64,000 bases of DNA from Gimesia sp. (GTDB lineage: Bacteria > Planctomycetota > Planctomycetia > Planctomycetales > Planctomycetaceae), in NCBI RefSeq assembly GCF_040219335.1, contig NZ_JAVJSQ010000028.1:1-64000 (forward strand), in the 5' to 3' direction. Positions 46,243-56,810 of this stretch are shown here, in pieces. The notes below the pieces were generated by a model that did no database searches, was not told the origin of the DNA, and was given only the letters and a program-made list of their open reading frames with translations. The position numbers were made by a program, and so were the translations under genes. How positions within the stretch are numbered: the first letter of the stretch is position 1; every line of letters begins with the position of its first letter.

Positions 46243-47073
46243 TTAGAAGTTGTAATTCGGGTTCTGCGGATCGAAGTCTGCATCGGTCAGACCAACGTTG
46301 GTGCGGATGTTGGTGTAGGTGTATTCTTCGACCAGTTCCGGTTTCGCATTGCGACGTGTCGGCCAGTCATACTGTTCGACGCGTACGGGCAGGTTGGTTG
46401 CTTTGTCGATGTAGAGCCGCGTCATCTGGAAGCGGATTCCCTGACGCTGCTGAGGATAGCTGGTCTGCAGAACTTTACATTGCATGTTGCCCAGTTTGGC
46501 ATCCGGGAAGTATTTAACAGCAACGCCAGCATCCTGTTTCCGTTCTTCATTCCATTGTTTCAGAATCTGGTACAGCATTTTGCGAATGCCGATGGTTGTG
46601 ATCGGGTAGCGGCTTTCATCCATGGCCTGCGGGCTGTTAGGCTGCAGAGAGACGGTACCGACCAGACCTTTGATACCGGTCTCGTGTGCGAGGATCTGGT
46701 TTCCATTGCGACCATGGAAGTAGATCACTTCACGTCCTTCATGAGGATTAAGGAAGTTCAGATAGACACTGAGTGGTTTTTCACGAAACTTGATCTGCAT
46801 CGTGTGAGTAGGCTGCATTCTGCGTCCTACTTTTTCACGTTTGATGAAGGTCCCCTGAAAGTCTTTAATGTCAGCCGTTGTTTCATAGCTCTGCATCGCC
46901 AGGCGGATAGCCGGATCCAGAGCATGGCCCGAACTTGGGGTTTCAGCGTGCAGGTTATTTACCTGAGTGAGGCTGGCAGTCAGGGCGAGAGCAAGAACTC
47001 CAGTGAACGCTGCCACTTTCCCCATCTGGCGACCCAGAACGATGCGCGTTTGGTAAGCGAATTGTTTTACCAT
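46243..47073 (-). CDS. DUF1571 family exported protein
   Basis: Protein of 276 residues, start at 47073 with GGGAG upstream (frame open to 47133). Signal segment MGKVAAFTGVLALALTASL after a basic start. The DUF1571 pattern is visible: IKDFQGTFIKREKVG, MQIKFREKPLSVYLNFLNPHEGREV in parts, and RFQMTRLYIDKATNLPVRVEQYDWP. It resembles the LolA-like/outer-membrane lipoprotein-sorting fold, so it may carry lipids in the periplasm; this is inference. It has its own terminator. Confidence 0.85.
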   Translation of the reverse strand: MVKQFAYQTRIVLGRQMGKVAAFTGVLALALTASLTQVNNLHAETPSSGHALDPAIRLAMQSYETTADIKDFQGTFIKREKVGRRMQPTHTMQIKFREKPLSVYLNFLNPHEGREVIYFHGRNGNQILAHETGIKGLVGTVSLQPNSPQAMDESRYPITTIGIRKMLYQILKQWNEERKQDAGVAVKYFPDAKLGNMQCKVLQTSYPQQRQGIRFQMTRLYIDKATNLPVRVEQYDWPTRRNAKPELVEEYTYTNIRTNVGLTDADFDPQNPNYNF

Positions 47074-47780
47074 TGAATTTCGTGACTCCCTTTGTCGAAA
47101 TCCACTTGTTTTGGACTGATTCCGAATGAGCACATTGGCGGAGGAACGGTCTCAAAACCAGTAAGAATTATATAGATCACTCTGCAGTACGGAAACGTCT
47201 GACTGAGTTTCCCTCATATGAAATGATACGGTGTTTAGGTTCGATGTCGAGCAGAGGTTTGAACATTCAAAACTCTCTCGACACTGTATAAATAATCGAA
47301 CCGATGCCCAGACCGTAATAAATCAGATCACGTGTTCTCTTGGTTTTTTGATAAATTGTCAAGACAGATTCTTTAGATTGACTCGTTGCTACCTAAGTTT
47401 GTGACCTTTTTATTCTGCCTGAAGTTAAAGGGTGTCCTATTTTAACAGCCGGCAGGGGGGCGCAAGATAGATGATTCATTGAAGATTTGTCGAATTCAAC
47501 AGAATTTCAGAAACTTCAATTGTTGGGATTCAGGTGATTCTGTATGATTCGCGACCTTGAAACTGACTGGATACATTTCAAAAAATGCCGATCTGCCTCA
47601 GGAATTCAGAAGTCAGTTGAACAACCGGGCCCCACAGCGAAGGCGAATTTCTGATTAGATTAATTGTGGTTAAACAGGAAGGTTTCTGTTAACCAGACAC
47701 ATTGAGAACAAGGAGTGTTCCCATTGTTCCGATCGGATCTGATCCGATAGCGTGATTGCGAACATGGAGGAGAAACGCAA
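47074..47780. other. Long intergenic, nothing recognised
   Basis: About 707 bases between divergent genes. AT-rich blocks at 47330-47400 and 47490-47570. I see no gene, repeat or clear promoter; the ATG at 47781 is preceded by GGAGGAG, so its transcript starts here. Confidence 0.5.
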
Positions 47781-48686
47781 ATGCGCTCCAAAACAAATGA
47801 CTTTTTTTCGACGATTCTTGTGTTAATCCCATTGGTGGCAGTACCGATGCTGGCCATCTTCGGGATTCCGGAAATCGCTCCTGTGAAAAAGTCTGCCCTC
47901 AGTGAAAACGACCTCTTCAACCAGGAAGATTCAACGCAGTCTCCCTTTGAGGAAATCTCTTTCGACTCTTCTTCCCACGAAATCGATCTGGGTGGAGAAG
48001 CTAGTTTGAACGGTGCCGCAGGCAATGGTCGGTCCGCACAGAATCCGTTTGGTAATACAGCATCACAGTCTCCCAAGCGAAGTCGACGCGATGATGAGTG
48101 GCTGCCACCTGCAGGGGCCCTTGATGGCTGGGAGTTGGAACCATCTGCACAGAAAGGTGAGCCCGGTCAGGAGATGGCAGGGTTGAATCCTCCGGCTGAG
48201 TTTCCTGGTGAAGCACAGATGCAGGACAACCGTGAGCCGAATCCGATACAACAGGCCGGCTTTGATGGTCAGTCGGAGTTCGCACCAGGTGTTGAGAATG
48301 CACTGGGGCAGGAACTTCAGCAGTTTGAAAGCCAGGCGAATACTGCCAATCCATTTGACACACCGCAGCAGCCATCCGCCATTCAACAGGCTGCAGCCCA
48401 GGAACCAGTTCGCGAAGTGGATCCCCAGTTCCGGCAGCGAGCCGAACTGATGCTCAGACGGGATCCGGCGACCTGGAGTGCCGCGGTTCAGAAGTTGAAC
48501 GAACTGGGCATTCGCGATTATCGCCTTGAACCTGGTGTCCGCCCGGACGAATTTCTCTTCAGCTGTTCCTATTCACCACCACAGAATCCGCGGATTTCCA
48601 GAAGGTTCGAAGCAGAAGCACTTGATCCATTGAAAGCCGTAATCAAAGTATTGCAGCAGGTGGATGAGTGGAATCGTCAGCAGTAA
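47781..48686 (+). CDS. Membrane-anchored protein of unknown family
   Basis: Protein of 301 residues preceded by GGAGGAG. A single N-terminal membrane helix (about 10-30, STILVLIPLVAVPMLAIFG) is followed by a Gln/Pro/Asn/Ser-rich, probably disordered region (about 40-215) and a short folded C-terminal domain (about 215-300) with RDPATWSAAVQKLNELGIRDYRLEPG and LKAVIKVLQQVDEW. I do not recognise the family. It is likely inner-membrane anchored with the C-terminal domain in the periplasm. Ends at a strong shared terminator. Confidence 0.75.
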   Translation: MRSKTNDFFSTILVLIPLVAVPMLAIFGIPEIAPVKKSALSENDLFNQEDSTQSPFEEISFDSSSHEIDLGGEASLNGAAGNGRSAQNPFGNTASQSPKRSRRDDEWLPPAGALDGWELEPSAQKGEPGQEMAGLNPPAEFPGEAQMQDNREPNPIQQAGFDGQSEFAPGVENALGQELQQFESQANTANPFDTPQQPSAIQQAAAQEPVREVDPQFRQRAELMLRRDPATWSAAVQKLNELGIRDYRLEPGVRPDEFLFSCSYSPPQNPRISRRFEAEALDPLKAVIKVLQQVDEWNRQQ

Positions 48687-48710
48687 GCTGCCAGCGAAAC
48701 TGAAATCAAA

Positions 48711-48749
48711 AACAGGCCCGCTCTGAAATCGAATCAGAGCGGGCCTGTT
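48711..48749. terminator. Bidirectional terminator
   Basis: 16-bp perfect stem AACAGGCCCGCTCTGA / its reverse complement (48711-48726, 48734-48749), 7-base loop. Shared by the convergent genes ending at 48686 (plus) and 48788 (minus). Confidence 0.85.
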
Positions 48750-48787
48750 GCATTATGGGGTTAGCAGGAACTTATGAAGCTGACAGA

Positions 48788-49195
48788 TCAGGCTTCGTTT
48801 TTCTTCTGCTGTTGTTTCCGCTTTTTAGCTTCCATTTTTTTGCGAAGCTCTTTGGATGTGGGTGGCGCTTTGCGTTTCAACTCACGTTTTTTCTCGACAG
48901 CGCGATTGCCTTTTTCAACCTGGCCACACAGATCAGCCAGTGACTTCTCGACGTCCTGCTGCCGATAGGATGATCCAGCAGTCCAGGCACGGCAACTGGT
49001 GTGCCCCTGGACTTCATAGCTCTGATCCAGGCTGCGAATCGCGTGGCTGAATTCAACCAGTTCATCATTAATGGCGGTGGAAGCAGCGCTCAGGCCGACA
49101 GTGGCACCGATGACTCCGACCGTTCCCAGCATGACCAGCTCGGCTGACATGACCAGACCGGCTTCATCGCACCAGAAGTTCGTTAACAGTTTCAT
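48788..49195 (-). CDS. Flp-pilin-like small membrane protein
   Basis: Protein of 135 residues from the ATG at 49195 (GAGAGG upstream); the open frame to 49468 is unsupported. The N-terminus WCDEAGLVMSAELVMLGTVGVIGATVGL has the G-x-x-x-x-E layout of Flp/Tad pilins, with a hydrophobic helix. The middle binds a Cys pair (SCRA, LCGQ) and the C-terminal 45 residues are a Lys/Arg/Gln-rich tail unusual for a pilin. A promoter lies upstream at 49290. No tad export genes are near. Probably surface or membrane associated; role unknown. Confidence 0.72.
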   Translation of the reverse strand: MKLLTNFWCDEAGLVMSAELVMLGTVGVIGATVGLSAASTAINDELVEFSHAIRSLDQSYEVQGHTSCRAWTAGSSYRQQDVEKSLADLCGQVEKGNRAVEKKRELKRKAPPTSKELRKKMEAKKRKQQQKKNEA

Positions 49196-49700
49196 AATAG
49201 ACCTCTCAGAAAGTGGTGACAGTTTCTTGAGAGTGAGGTGAGAGTGAGTTCCGCCTGTTCCGATTGTAGTGATTATTCGGATTAAACGGATTGTATCGAT
49301 TTTACGCCCATTGTAAATATAGGTAATATGAAAAGTGTGAATAAGTGTGTTTCTTTTGCATATAAATTCTGTAAGTCCATATATCGCAGTCTGATATGGA
49401 AATACTTTGCTAATCTGCCGGGGATAATGCCGCCTTGGGGGCTTGTCAGGCAGTTGATTAGATTGCATCGTGTCAGGAGTAATTCAACGAGAAGAAGCCT
49501 GGCTTGGTTGGCATGCAGCGACTGATTGAATCCCCGGGATACGTTTCAGTCAGAGCACAGCAGTGATGCATTCAGGAGAAATTCCCGGGACTGAATCCCT
49601 TTATACTTGCCTGTTAAGGTCATTCGGGACATGATCGTACCGATCAAAGATCCGACAAATACGGTATTTAGCAACAGAGCAGGAGAAGGGTTTAACGAGT
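49196..49700. other. Intergenic, promoter region
   Basis: About 505 bases between divergent genes. Holds the minus-strand promoter at 49290-49317. An open frame at 49328-49525 plus is not supported. No other feature seen. Confidence 0.55.
49290..49317 (-). promoter_or_regulatory. Putative sigma-70-type promoter
   Basis: On the minus strand: TTTACA (49317-49312), a 16-base spacer and TACAAT (49295-49290). Each box matches 5 of 6 consensus bases. Drives the gene at 49195 with a leader of about 88 bases. Confidence 0.6.
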
Positions 49701-50984
<1,284 letters not shown>

Positions 50985-51013
50985 ACTGCTGATTCGATCT
51001 CAATCTGAAATGG

Positions 51014-51055
51014 AAAACGCCCGCTGGCTCAGAGCTCCAGCGGGCGTTTTTGTTT
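51014..51055 (+). terminator. Terminator after MFS gene
   Basis: Stem AAAACGCCCGCTGG / CCAGCGGGCGTTTT (51014-51027 and 51037-51050) with a 9-base loop, then TTGTTT. Also near the end of the minus gene at 51083, which it could terminate through its A-run. Confidence 0.88.
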
Positions 51056-51082
51056 ATCAGATTATTATCTGTAGGGGGGACG

Positions 51083-52534
51083 TTACCGCCCGGGAACCGG
51101 AGTTGCCTGCAGGCGAACAGGAGTCATCGATTCGACGAGAATGTATTCCCCGCGTAAATCATTTCGGAACCAGCGTTTGCCAGTCACGCCGATTGCCCGA
51201 CCCTGGACGGCGTCCAGATTGATCTGAGGAGAGACCGGCTGCAGATAGGCCAGAAAGCGTCCATCCGGGGCAACCAGAGCATGTGTCGGCATGCCACGGC
51301 TGATATTGGACAGACGTCGTACGATCCCCGCTCCTGAGAACTGAGGTTGAGCAGGCTGAGAAGGCTGCTGCATCTGAGGCTGGGGAACAGTTGGTGTTGG
51401 TGCACTCGGTTGTGGCAGTGGTGGAGCCGGCTGGCTCGGGATGACTGGTTGAGTGGGAGCAGCAGGCTGCCCGGGAATCATGGAATCAGCAGGTTCGGGA
51501 GTGGGGGGGAGCAGTCCGTTCTCTCCCACAGGAACTTCCGGTGAGGGATAGCGATTCGTTTTGTTCTGGTCCGGAGCCATCGAGACCAGTTCTGCATCCC
51601 GTTTGCTGGTTTCTTCTGCCAGCTTCAGGAAGTCCTTGTACTCTTCTTTGACTTTGCGATAGCGATTGACGGCATCGATGCGGAGATCGATCTTACTGGC
51701 GATCGCCGGAAGTTTGATTTCCTGCTGCAGAGTTTTATAGTCCTGCTCCAGGCCATCCAGATCCCAGCTCGTCGGTTCGGCTTCAATCATCGCCCGGAAC
51801 TGAGTGTCGATGGTTTTGATCGCGTCCTTGGCGGCAGCGATTTCGTCAACTTGAGGAACACTCCGCCGGGCAGAGCCATCGGTGGGAGTTCGAATCTGTT
51901 CCTGATTTGGAGCAGCTGGCGTCTTAATCTCGGGCATACCCTGGCTGAAGGGGTCAGCGTCATTCTGAGCGATCGGCGAATCAATCATTGCCGGGGCACT
52001 TTTGCCAGGCTGATATTCATCTGTAGGGAGCAACAGGTGTCCTTCAACCCAGCGCCATTCGCCAACGGGAGGTTTGATGCGATACATCAGCACATTACCA
52101 AATTCCGTTTGAACATTTTTGCTGTCCAGAATGGTGATTTCATCATTTTTTGAGAGTCGGATCTGCTCGACTTCCCGCGATTCATCAAAGGCACTTCCCA
52201 CCCGGACGACGACGCCATTTTCTGTCACGCGTCCCCGATTGCCATTGAGTTTCTGTACATGTTCTGCACGAACCCAGCTGAAACTTCCCTGGGGAGGGGC
52301 GATCATAAACCACCCACCCGGATCGTGGCGGTGTACGGTGACGCGGTTGCCCCGTTTGAGTTTGAGCGTCGGATAATAGCGACGTCCATTGCCGCTGCGA
52401 ACCAGGGCTTCGTCTGCATTGACGACCGCTTCGTAGGGAAAGGTCCGTTTTTTCGCAAAAACATCGTCAGCCAGGCTGAGGAACAGCCCTGTCATTAATA
52501 TAGGTGTCAGGATCCAGCGGTCTAACGGACACAT
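51083..52534 (-). CDS. SH3-domain-containing exported protein
   Basis: Protein of 483 residues. I used the ATG at 52534 because GGAGG lies 9 bases upstream; the frame extends to 52651. Signal segment ILTPILMTGLFLSLADD. Two bacterial SH3-type domains: VVNADEALVRSGNGRRYYPTLKL at about 35-100 (GW-rich GSFSWVRAEHV) and ENGVVVRVGSAF at about 105-170. The middle is helical; 340-410 is Pro/Gln/Ala-rich low complexity. SH3b domains bind cell-wall peptides in other bacteria. Role here unknown. Confidence 0.83.
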   Translation of the reverse strand: MCPLDRWILTPILMTGLFLSLADDVFAKKRTFPYEAVVNADEALVRSGNGRRYYPTLKLKRGNRVTVHRHDPGGWFMIAPPQGSFSWVRAEHVQKLNGNRGRVTENGVVVRVGSAFDESREVEQIRLSKNDEITILDSKNVQTEFGNVLMYRIKPPVGEWRWVEGHLLLPTDEYQPGKSAPAMIDSPIAQNDADPFSQGMPEIKTPAAPNQEQIRTPTDGSARRSVPQVDEIAAAKDAIKTIDTQFRAMIEAEPTSWDLDGLEQDYKTLQQEIKLPAIASKIDLRIDAVNRYRKVKEEYKDFLKLAEETSKRDAELVSMAPDQNKTNRYPSPEVPVGENGLLPPTPEPADSMIPGQPAAPTQPVIPSQPAPPLPQPSAPTPTVPQPQMQQPSQPAQPQFSGAGIVRRLSNISRGMPTHALVAPDGRFLAYLQPVSPQINLDAVQGRAIGVTGKRWFRNDLRGEYILVESMTPVRLQATPVPGR

Positions 52535-53045
52535 GGAATAAGCCTCCGTGCTGACTTTTTTACAGCCCATTTGAAAGGTATAAGGTGAGTTGTCGCGAGT
52601 GTTTGAGGACAACCAGAATTGTTTGGGAAATACGAATCGGGGGCGATTCATATCGGGGAAAGGTTGAATTTGAGAATTGAAAGAGGTGCGTGTGATAATT
52701 CAAACGCCATATCAAGGCAAGACCAAAAACCGAGTGACTGGAACTGCGCAGGGACCTGCGACGAAAAACCCGAAATCGGTTTGTAAATTGAGCGTGAAAG
52801 CGGATTTTTTCGTATTGACCTGATTTTAAAACTATGCAAAATTACCGTTCTCTCGATGCGGGCAGTCGGAAAAATATGAGATGTTTTCCACTGAACGCGA
52901 TAGTTAAACTTACATTTCCATGATGTACGGGTTCCGTGAAGGTCTCCTGAAAACGTGAGACGGAATCGGGCCTGATTCAGAAAATCTATTTTCGTTTGAT
53001 TGCCACTACGGACAGTGGTCCATTCTGCAAAGGAGTGCTTCGGTC
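52535..53045. other. Intergenic upstream of skp-like gene
   Basis: About 510 bases between divergent genes. TTGACC at 52815-52820 is a possible -35 for the plus-strand gene, but no good -10 sits at the right distance. No gene or repeat seen. Confidence 0.45.
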
Positions 53046-53708
53046 GTGAAAAAATTAATGACATCTGCTACAGTTCTTGCCATTGTTGGTTGCTTTGCCT
53101 GTTTCACCGAAACAGCATCTGCACAAAACAATGCTCCCAGCAAGACCTCTTCTGTGGTACACAAAGTGGGCCTGATCGACATGGCTCACGTGTTCAAGAA
53201 CTACGAGAAATTCACCGCCCTGCGTGAAGAGCTCAAAACTGAAATTCAGCAGAGCGATGCCAAAGCGAAAGCCATGGCAGAGCAGATTCAGGCTGTTCAG
53301 AAAGAGATGCAGGATTTCAAACAGGGCAGCCCTGAGTACCTGGCTCGCGAAAAGCAGCTGGCCCAGGCCGCTTCCGACTTCGAAGCATTCCGTAAAGTAG
53401 CACAGCGTGATTTTTTGCGGAAAGAATCCCGGATCTATCACACCATTTACATGGAAGTGACTGAAACGGTTCAGAAGTACGCAAAGATCTACAACTACAC
53501 TCTGATCATGCGGTTTAATCGCGAAAGCCTCGACACCGATGATCCCAAGAAACTGATCCAGGGTATGAATCGCCAGGTGGTATTTCACCGTGCTGACGAT
53601 GACATCACTCTGTCCGTGCTGGACTACCTGAACCGCAACTACAAGAGCCAGGCAGGAGCTGCCGGTGGTTCTGCTACTCGTCCGACTCCCGGTAACACCC
53701 GGCAGTAG
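53046..53708 (+). CDS. OmpH/Skp-family periplasmic chaperone
   Basis: Protein of 220 residues, GTG start with GGAG 10 bases upstream. Signal peptide (1-26, TASA-QNN). VGLIDMAHVFKNYEKF begins the mature domain, followed by the long helical tentacle (EELKTEIQQSDAKAKAMAEQIQAVQKEM in parts) and then YAKIYNYTLIMRFNRES. Skp holds unfolded outer-membrane proteins in the periplasm. Its position before lpxC-lpxA is typical. A terminator at 53739 separates it from lpxC, so coupling may be partial. Confidence 0.9.
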   Translation: MKKLMTSATVLAIVGCFACFTETASAQNNAPSKTSSVVHKVGLIDMAHVFKNYEKFTALREELKTEIQQSDAKAKAMAEQIQAVQKEMQDFKQGSPEYLAREKQLAQAASDFEAFRKVAQRDFLRKESRIYHTIYMEVTETVQKYAKIYNYTLIMRFNRESLDTDDPKKLIQGMNRQVVFHRADDDITLSVLDYLNRNYKSQAGAAGGSATRPTPGNTRQ

Positions 53709-53738
53709 TAGAGAAGGGTTCTCATGCACTCCTCAAAC

Positions 53739-53776
53739 GGATGCAGCGCAGGTCTGAATCTGCCTGCATCCTTTTT
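53739..53776 (+). terminator. Terminator between skp-like gene and lpxC
   Basis: GGATGCAG and GCAG (one bulged C) pair with CTGC and CTGCATCC (53739-53751 and 53760-53771), loop of 8 bases, then TTTTTG. Probably limits read-through into lpxC. Confidence 0.75.
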
Positions 53777-53826
53777 GTGGTTGTTTCAGTGCACCAGGAT
53801 CATCTTTCTTTTTGAAGGAGCAGCCC

Positions 53827-54708
53827 ATGCGAACTCGCCAACAGAGAACGCTGGCCAGATCAGTACAGTGTCGCGGAGTCGGGATCTTCACAAACTCTGA
53901 TGTGAAAATTCGCTTTTTCCCCGCACCGGAAAATCATGGAATCCAGTTTGTCCGGACGGATCTGAGTGGATCCAAACCAATCCCGGCTTTGATTGAGAAT
54001 GCCGTCTTTCGGCAGCGGCGGACTGCGATTGAATTCGAAGACGCTTCTGTCGAAATGATCGAGCATGTCATGGCCGCTCTGGCAGGATTGCAGATCGATA
54101 ATTGCCGCATCGAGATCAATGCTCCCGAGGCTCCCTGTTTTGATGGTTCCGCGCTGGAGCTGTCAGAGGAGTTTCTGGAAGCGGGAATCGTAGAACAGCC
54201 ATTCCCCCGGAAAGTGATTTCGATTCAGCAGCCAGTGACCGTGGACAATGAGGCGGGCAGCTTTATTCAGGCTCGTCCTTTAAATCGGTCTGTCATGGCG
54301 ATTGGCTACTATCTGAACTATGGCGCAGACTCGCCGGTTGAGCCTCAGTGTCTGACTCTGGAAATCAATCCGGAGGTCTGGGTGAACCAGTTGGCTTTTT
54401 CCCGTACGTTTGTGCTGGAAGAAGAAGTCGCAGCCATGCGTGAGCTGGGCTACGGTCAGCGGTTGAGTGCCGCCGATCTCCTGGTTCTGGGGCCGGATGG
54501 TCCCGTTGATAACGAATTAAGGACACTCGACGAATGTGTCCGCCACAAAATGCTGGATTGCCTGGGAGATTTTGCTCTGCTGGGCTGTGACCTGCACGGT
54601 TATTTCAGCGCAAATCAGTCGGGGCATTCTCTAAATCGAGAGCTGATCCGGCAGATCAGGTTAACGCATCAATCCACGGAATCCGAAACAGCCTGGAAGG
54701 TTGCTTAA
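53827..54708 (+). CDS. lpxC: UDP-3-O-acyl-GlcNAc deacetylase
   Basis: Protein of 293 residues, first committed enzyme of lipid A synthesis. ATG at 53827 has AAGGAG upstream; the apparent earlier TTG is that ribosome binding site. Zinc ligands His80 (IEHVMAALAG), His240 and Asp244 (HKMLDCLGD) are present, with general acid His267 (GHSLNREL). It is not fused to FabZ. Followed by lpxA 84 bases downstream. Shows that this organism makes lipid A. Confidence 0.95.
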   Translation: MRTRQQRTLARSVQCRGVGIFTNSDVKIRFFPAPENHGIQFVRTDLSGSKPIPALIENAVFRQRRTAIEFEDASVEMIEHVMAALAGLQIDNCRIEINAPEAPCFDGSALELSEEFLEAGIVEQPFPRKVISIQQPVTVDNEAGSFIQARPLNRSVMAIGYYLNYGADSPVEPQCLTLEINPEVWVNQLAFSRTFVLEEEVAAMRELGYGQRLSAADLLVLGPDGPVDNELRTLDECVRHKMLDCLGDFALLGCDLHGYFSANQSGHSLNRELIRQIRLTHQSTESETAWKVA

Positions 54709-54792
54709 AAAGTATTGATTCAGCTGCTGGACAGCTATTCCATCACACTCTGGTATGTCACTGACTGCAGACTTTTTAGGACGTCAACACAC

Positions 54793-55659
54793 ATGGCGAC
54801 AAGTATCTCAAATCTCTCCCACGTCGATCCCCAGGCAGAAATTGGAGAGGATGTGACAATCGGCCCATTCTGTTTTGTGGGACCGGATGTCAAAATTGGG
54901 AATGGGACTGTACTGGACAGTCATGTTTCCATCACGGGACATACTACAATTGGCGAACGAAATCGTTTTTTCCCGACATCAGTCATTGGCAGCGAGCCAC
55001 AGGATGCCGGCTATCATGGTGCTCCCACCCGATTGATCATCGGTGACGACAATCTGTTTCGAGAAGGATGCACGATTCATCGGGGCGCCGAAAAAGAAGA
55101 CCACTGCACACGCATTGGCAATCGAAATACATTCCTGTGTAATTCTCATGTCGCTCACAACTGCCGGATCTTTGATGATGTGACACTCGTCAACGGCGTG
55201 CTGCTGGGCGGACATGTGCATGTGCACGACCGGGCGATTGTTTCCGGAAACACGGTCGTCCATCAGTTCTGTACCGTAGGAACGCTGGCCTTCGTCAGCG
55301 GCGGTGCCCGGGCCACGATCGACGTGCCTCCCTTTATGATCTGCACGGGCTCCGATGATTTTCGCGTGCGGTTTGTCAACCTGGTTGGCATGCAGCGTGC
55401 GGGTATTTCGGAGAGCTCAATTGCAGTCATCCGCAAAGCGTACCGTCTGTTCTATCGCAAGAATAAAAAACTGGACGAAGTCCGCGAAATTTTCAGTCAG
55501 GAACTGGAGGGTGTAATGCCGATGGCATTGCAGACTCTGTTTAATCATTTTGAAGGAATTCAGGGGAGTAAAGCGGGACGAGGACGAGAAGCAGCCGCCC
55601 GCAGCGCCAAATACGTTCCTGAAGAAAACAGTCAAGATTCAACACGGAGAGCAGCATGA
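54793..55659 (+). CDS. lpxA: Acyl-ACP:UDP-GlcNAc O-acyltransferase
   Basis: Protein of 288 residues, left-handed beta-helix acyltransferase of lipid A synthesis. ATG at 54793 with AGGA upstream (the longer TTG frame at 54715 is not supported). Hexapeptide repeats from SHVDPQAEIGEDVTIGPF onward, catalytic His122 in HVAHNCRI, and a helical C-terminal tail (QTLFNHFEGIQGSK). Its stop overlaps the next gene's start (ATGA at 55656), so the two are translationally coupled. Confidence 0.93.
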   Translation: MATSISNLSHVDPQAEIGEDVTIGPFCFVGPDVKIGNGTVLDSHVSITGHTTIGERNRFFPTSVIGSEPQDAGYHGAPTRLIIGDDNLFREGCTIHRGAEKEDHCTRIGNRNTFLCNSHVAHNCRIFDDVTLVNGVLLGGHVHVHDRAIVSGNTVVHQFCTVGTLAFVSGGARATIDVPPFMICTGSDDFRVRFVNLVGMQRAGISESSIAVIRKAYRLFYRKNKKLDEVREIFSQELEGVMPMALQTLFNHFEGIQGSKAGRGREAAARSAKYVPEENSQDSTRRAA

Positions 55660-56732
55660 GTTCATTGAACGTGGCCGTCGTCGGGGTCGGAGCTTTAGGG
55701 CGGCATCACGCCCGGATTTTAGCTGGCATGGAAGGGGTCAATCTGTGTGCAGTTGCCGACACCAATCCTGATCAGGGACAGGCCATTGCCGAGCAGCACG
55801 GCACCCGCTGGGTGGCAAATTACCGTGAGCTATTTGATTCCGTGGACGCGGTTTCTCTGGCCGTACCGACTCATGCCCATCTGGCGATCGCCGGTGAATT
55901 TCTTTCACAGCAGATTCCCGTACTGGTCGAAAAGCCAATCGCCTGTAATCTGGCTGAAGCAGAAGAGCTGGTGCAGATTGCGGAAGCCAATCAGACTCTG
56001 CTGCAGATTGGACATGTCGAGCGGTTCAATCCTGCCACCCAGGCTGCTTTCCAGCGCTGTCCGCAGCCACGCTTTATTCGCAGCGAACGCGTCAGCCCTT
56101 ACACCTTCCGTTCAACCGATATCGGTGTGATTCACGATCTGTTGATTCATGATATTGACCTGGTACTGTCCGTCGTCCAGTCCCCGCTGCAAAGCGTGGA
56201 AGCGTTTGGAATCTCAGTGATGGGCGAGCATGAAGACGCCGTTCAGGCGCGTCTGCGATTCCAGAATGGATGTATTGCCGACCTGACTGCCAGCCGGATC
56301 TGCCCGGTGGCGAAACGGACCATGCAACTCTGGGGTGTTTCCGGATGTGTAACCGTTGACTTCACCAGCCGGGAAGTGAATTCCTTTCGGCCTTCAGAAA
56401 CTCTGTTGTACGGCACTCCTCCGCTGGAGCGAGCCCGGAAAGCAGGCGTAAACCTGGAAGCATTGAAACAGGAAGTCTTCGGAACGTTTCTGAAAGTGGA
56501 GAATCCTGAAGTTTCTTCGGCAGATGCTCTGACTGCAGAGCTGAGCAGCTTTGTGGAATCGATTCGTAATAATACAGCGCCCCTGGTAGGGGGAACCCAG
56601 GCTCTGGAAGCAATGCAGGTTGCAGAGCGAGTACTGGAAGCAGTCAATGCTCATCAGTGGGATGGCAGCCAGCAGGGACCTGTCGGACCCTTCATCCAGT
56701 TTCCGAGCGAACAACGCCGCATGGCCGGCTAG
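55656..56732 (+). CDS. Gfo/Idh/MocA oxidoreductase, GnnA-like by context
   Basis: Protein of 358 residues, cytosolic (no signal). Rossmann VVGVGALGRHHARIL, then VEKPIACNL with catalytic Lys in EKP, GHVERFNPA and HDLLIHDIDLVLS, the active-site His/Asp region. ATGA overlap with lpxA means coupled translation. In Acidithiobacillus and Leptospira the oxidoreductase GnnA, next to lpxA, oxidises UDP-GlcNAc at C3 so an aminotransferase (GnnB) can make UDP-GlcNAc3N for amide-rich lipid A. That role fits by position, but no gnnB is adjacent, so the call stays tentative. Confidence 0.85.
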   Translation: MSSLNVAVVGVGALGRHHARILAGMEGVNLCAVADTNPDQGQAIAEQHGTRWVANYRELFDSVDAVSLAVPTHAHLAIAGEFLSQQIPVLVEKPIACNLAEAEELVQIAEANQTLLQIGHVERFNPATQAAFQRCPQPRFIRSERVSPYTFRSTDIGVIHDLLIHDIDLVLSVVQSPLQSVEAFGISVMGEHEDAVQARLRFQNGCIADLTASRICPVAKRTMQLWGVSGCVTVDFTSREVNSFRPSETLLYGTPPLERARKAGVNLEALKQEVFGTFLKVENPEVSSADALTAELSSFVESIRNNTAPLVGGTQALEAMQVAERVLEAVNAHQWDGSQQGPVGPFIQFPSEQRRMAG

Positions 56733-56810
56733 CAGGCACCCGAAGCGGGAACTGCGTCAGCCAGCCAGCGTTGTTCGAGGGAGTTGAGACGAGGTCCTCA
56801 GGCCGCTTGA

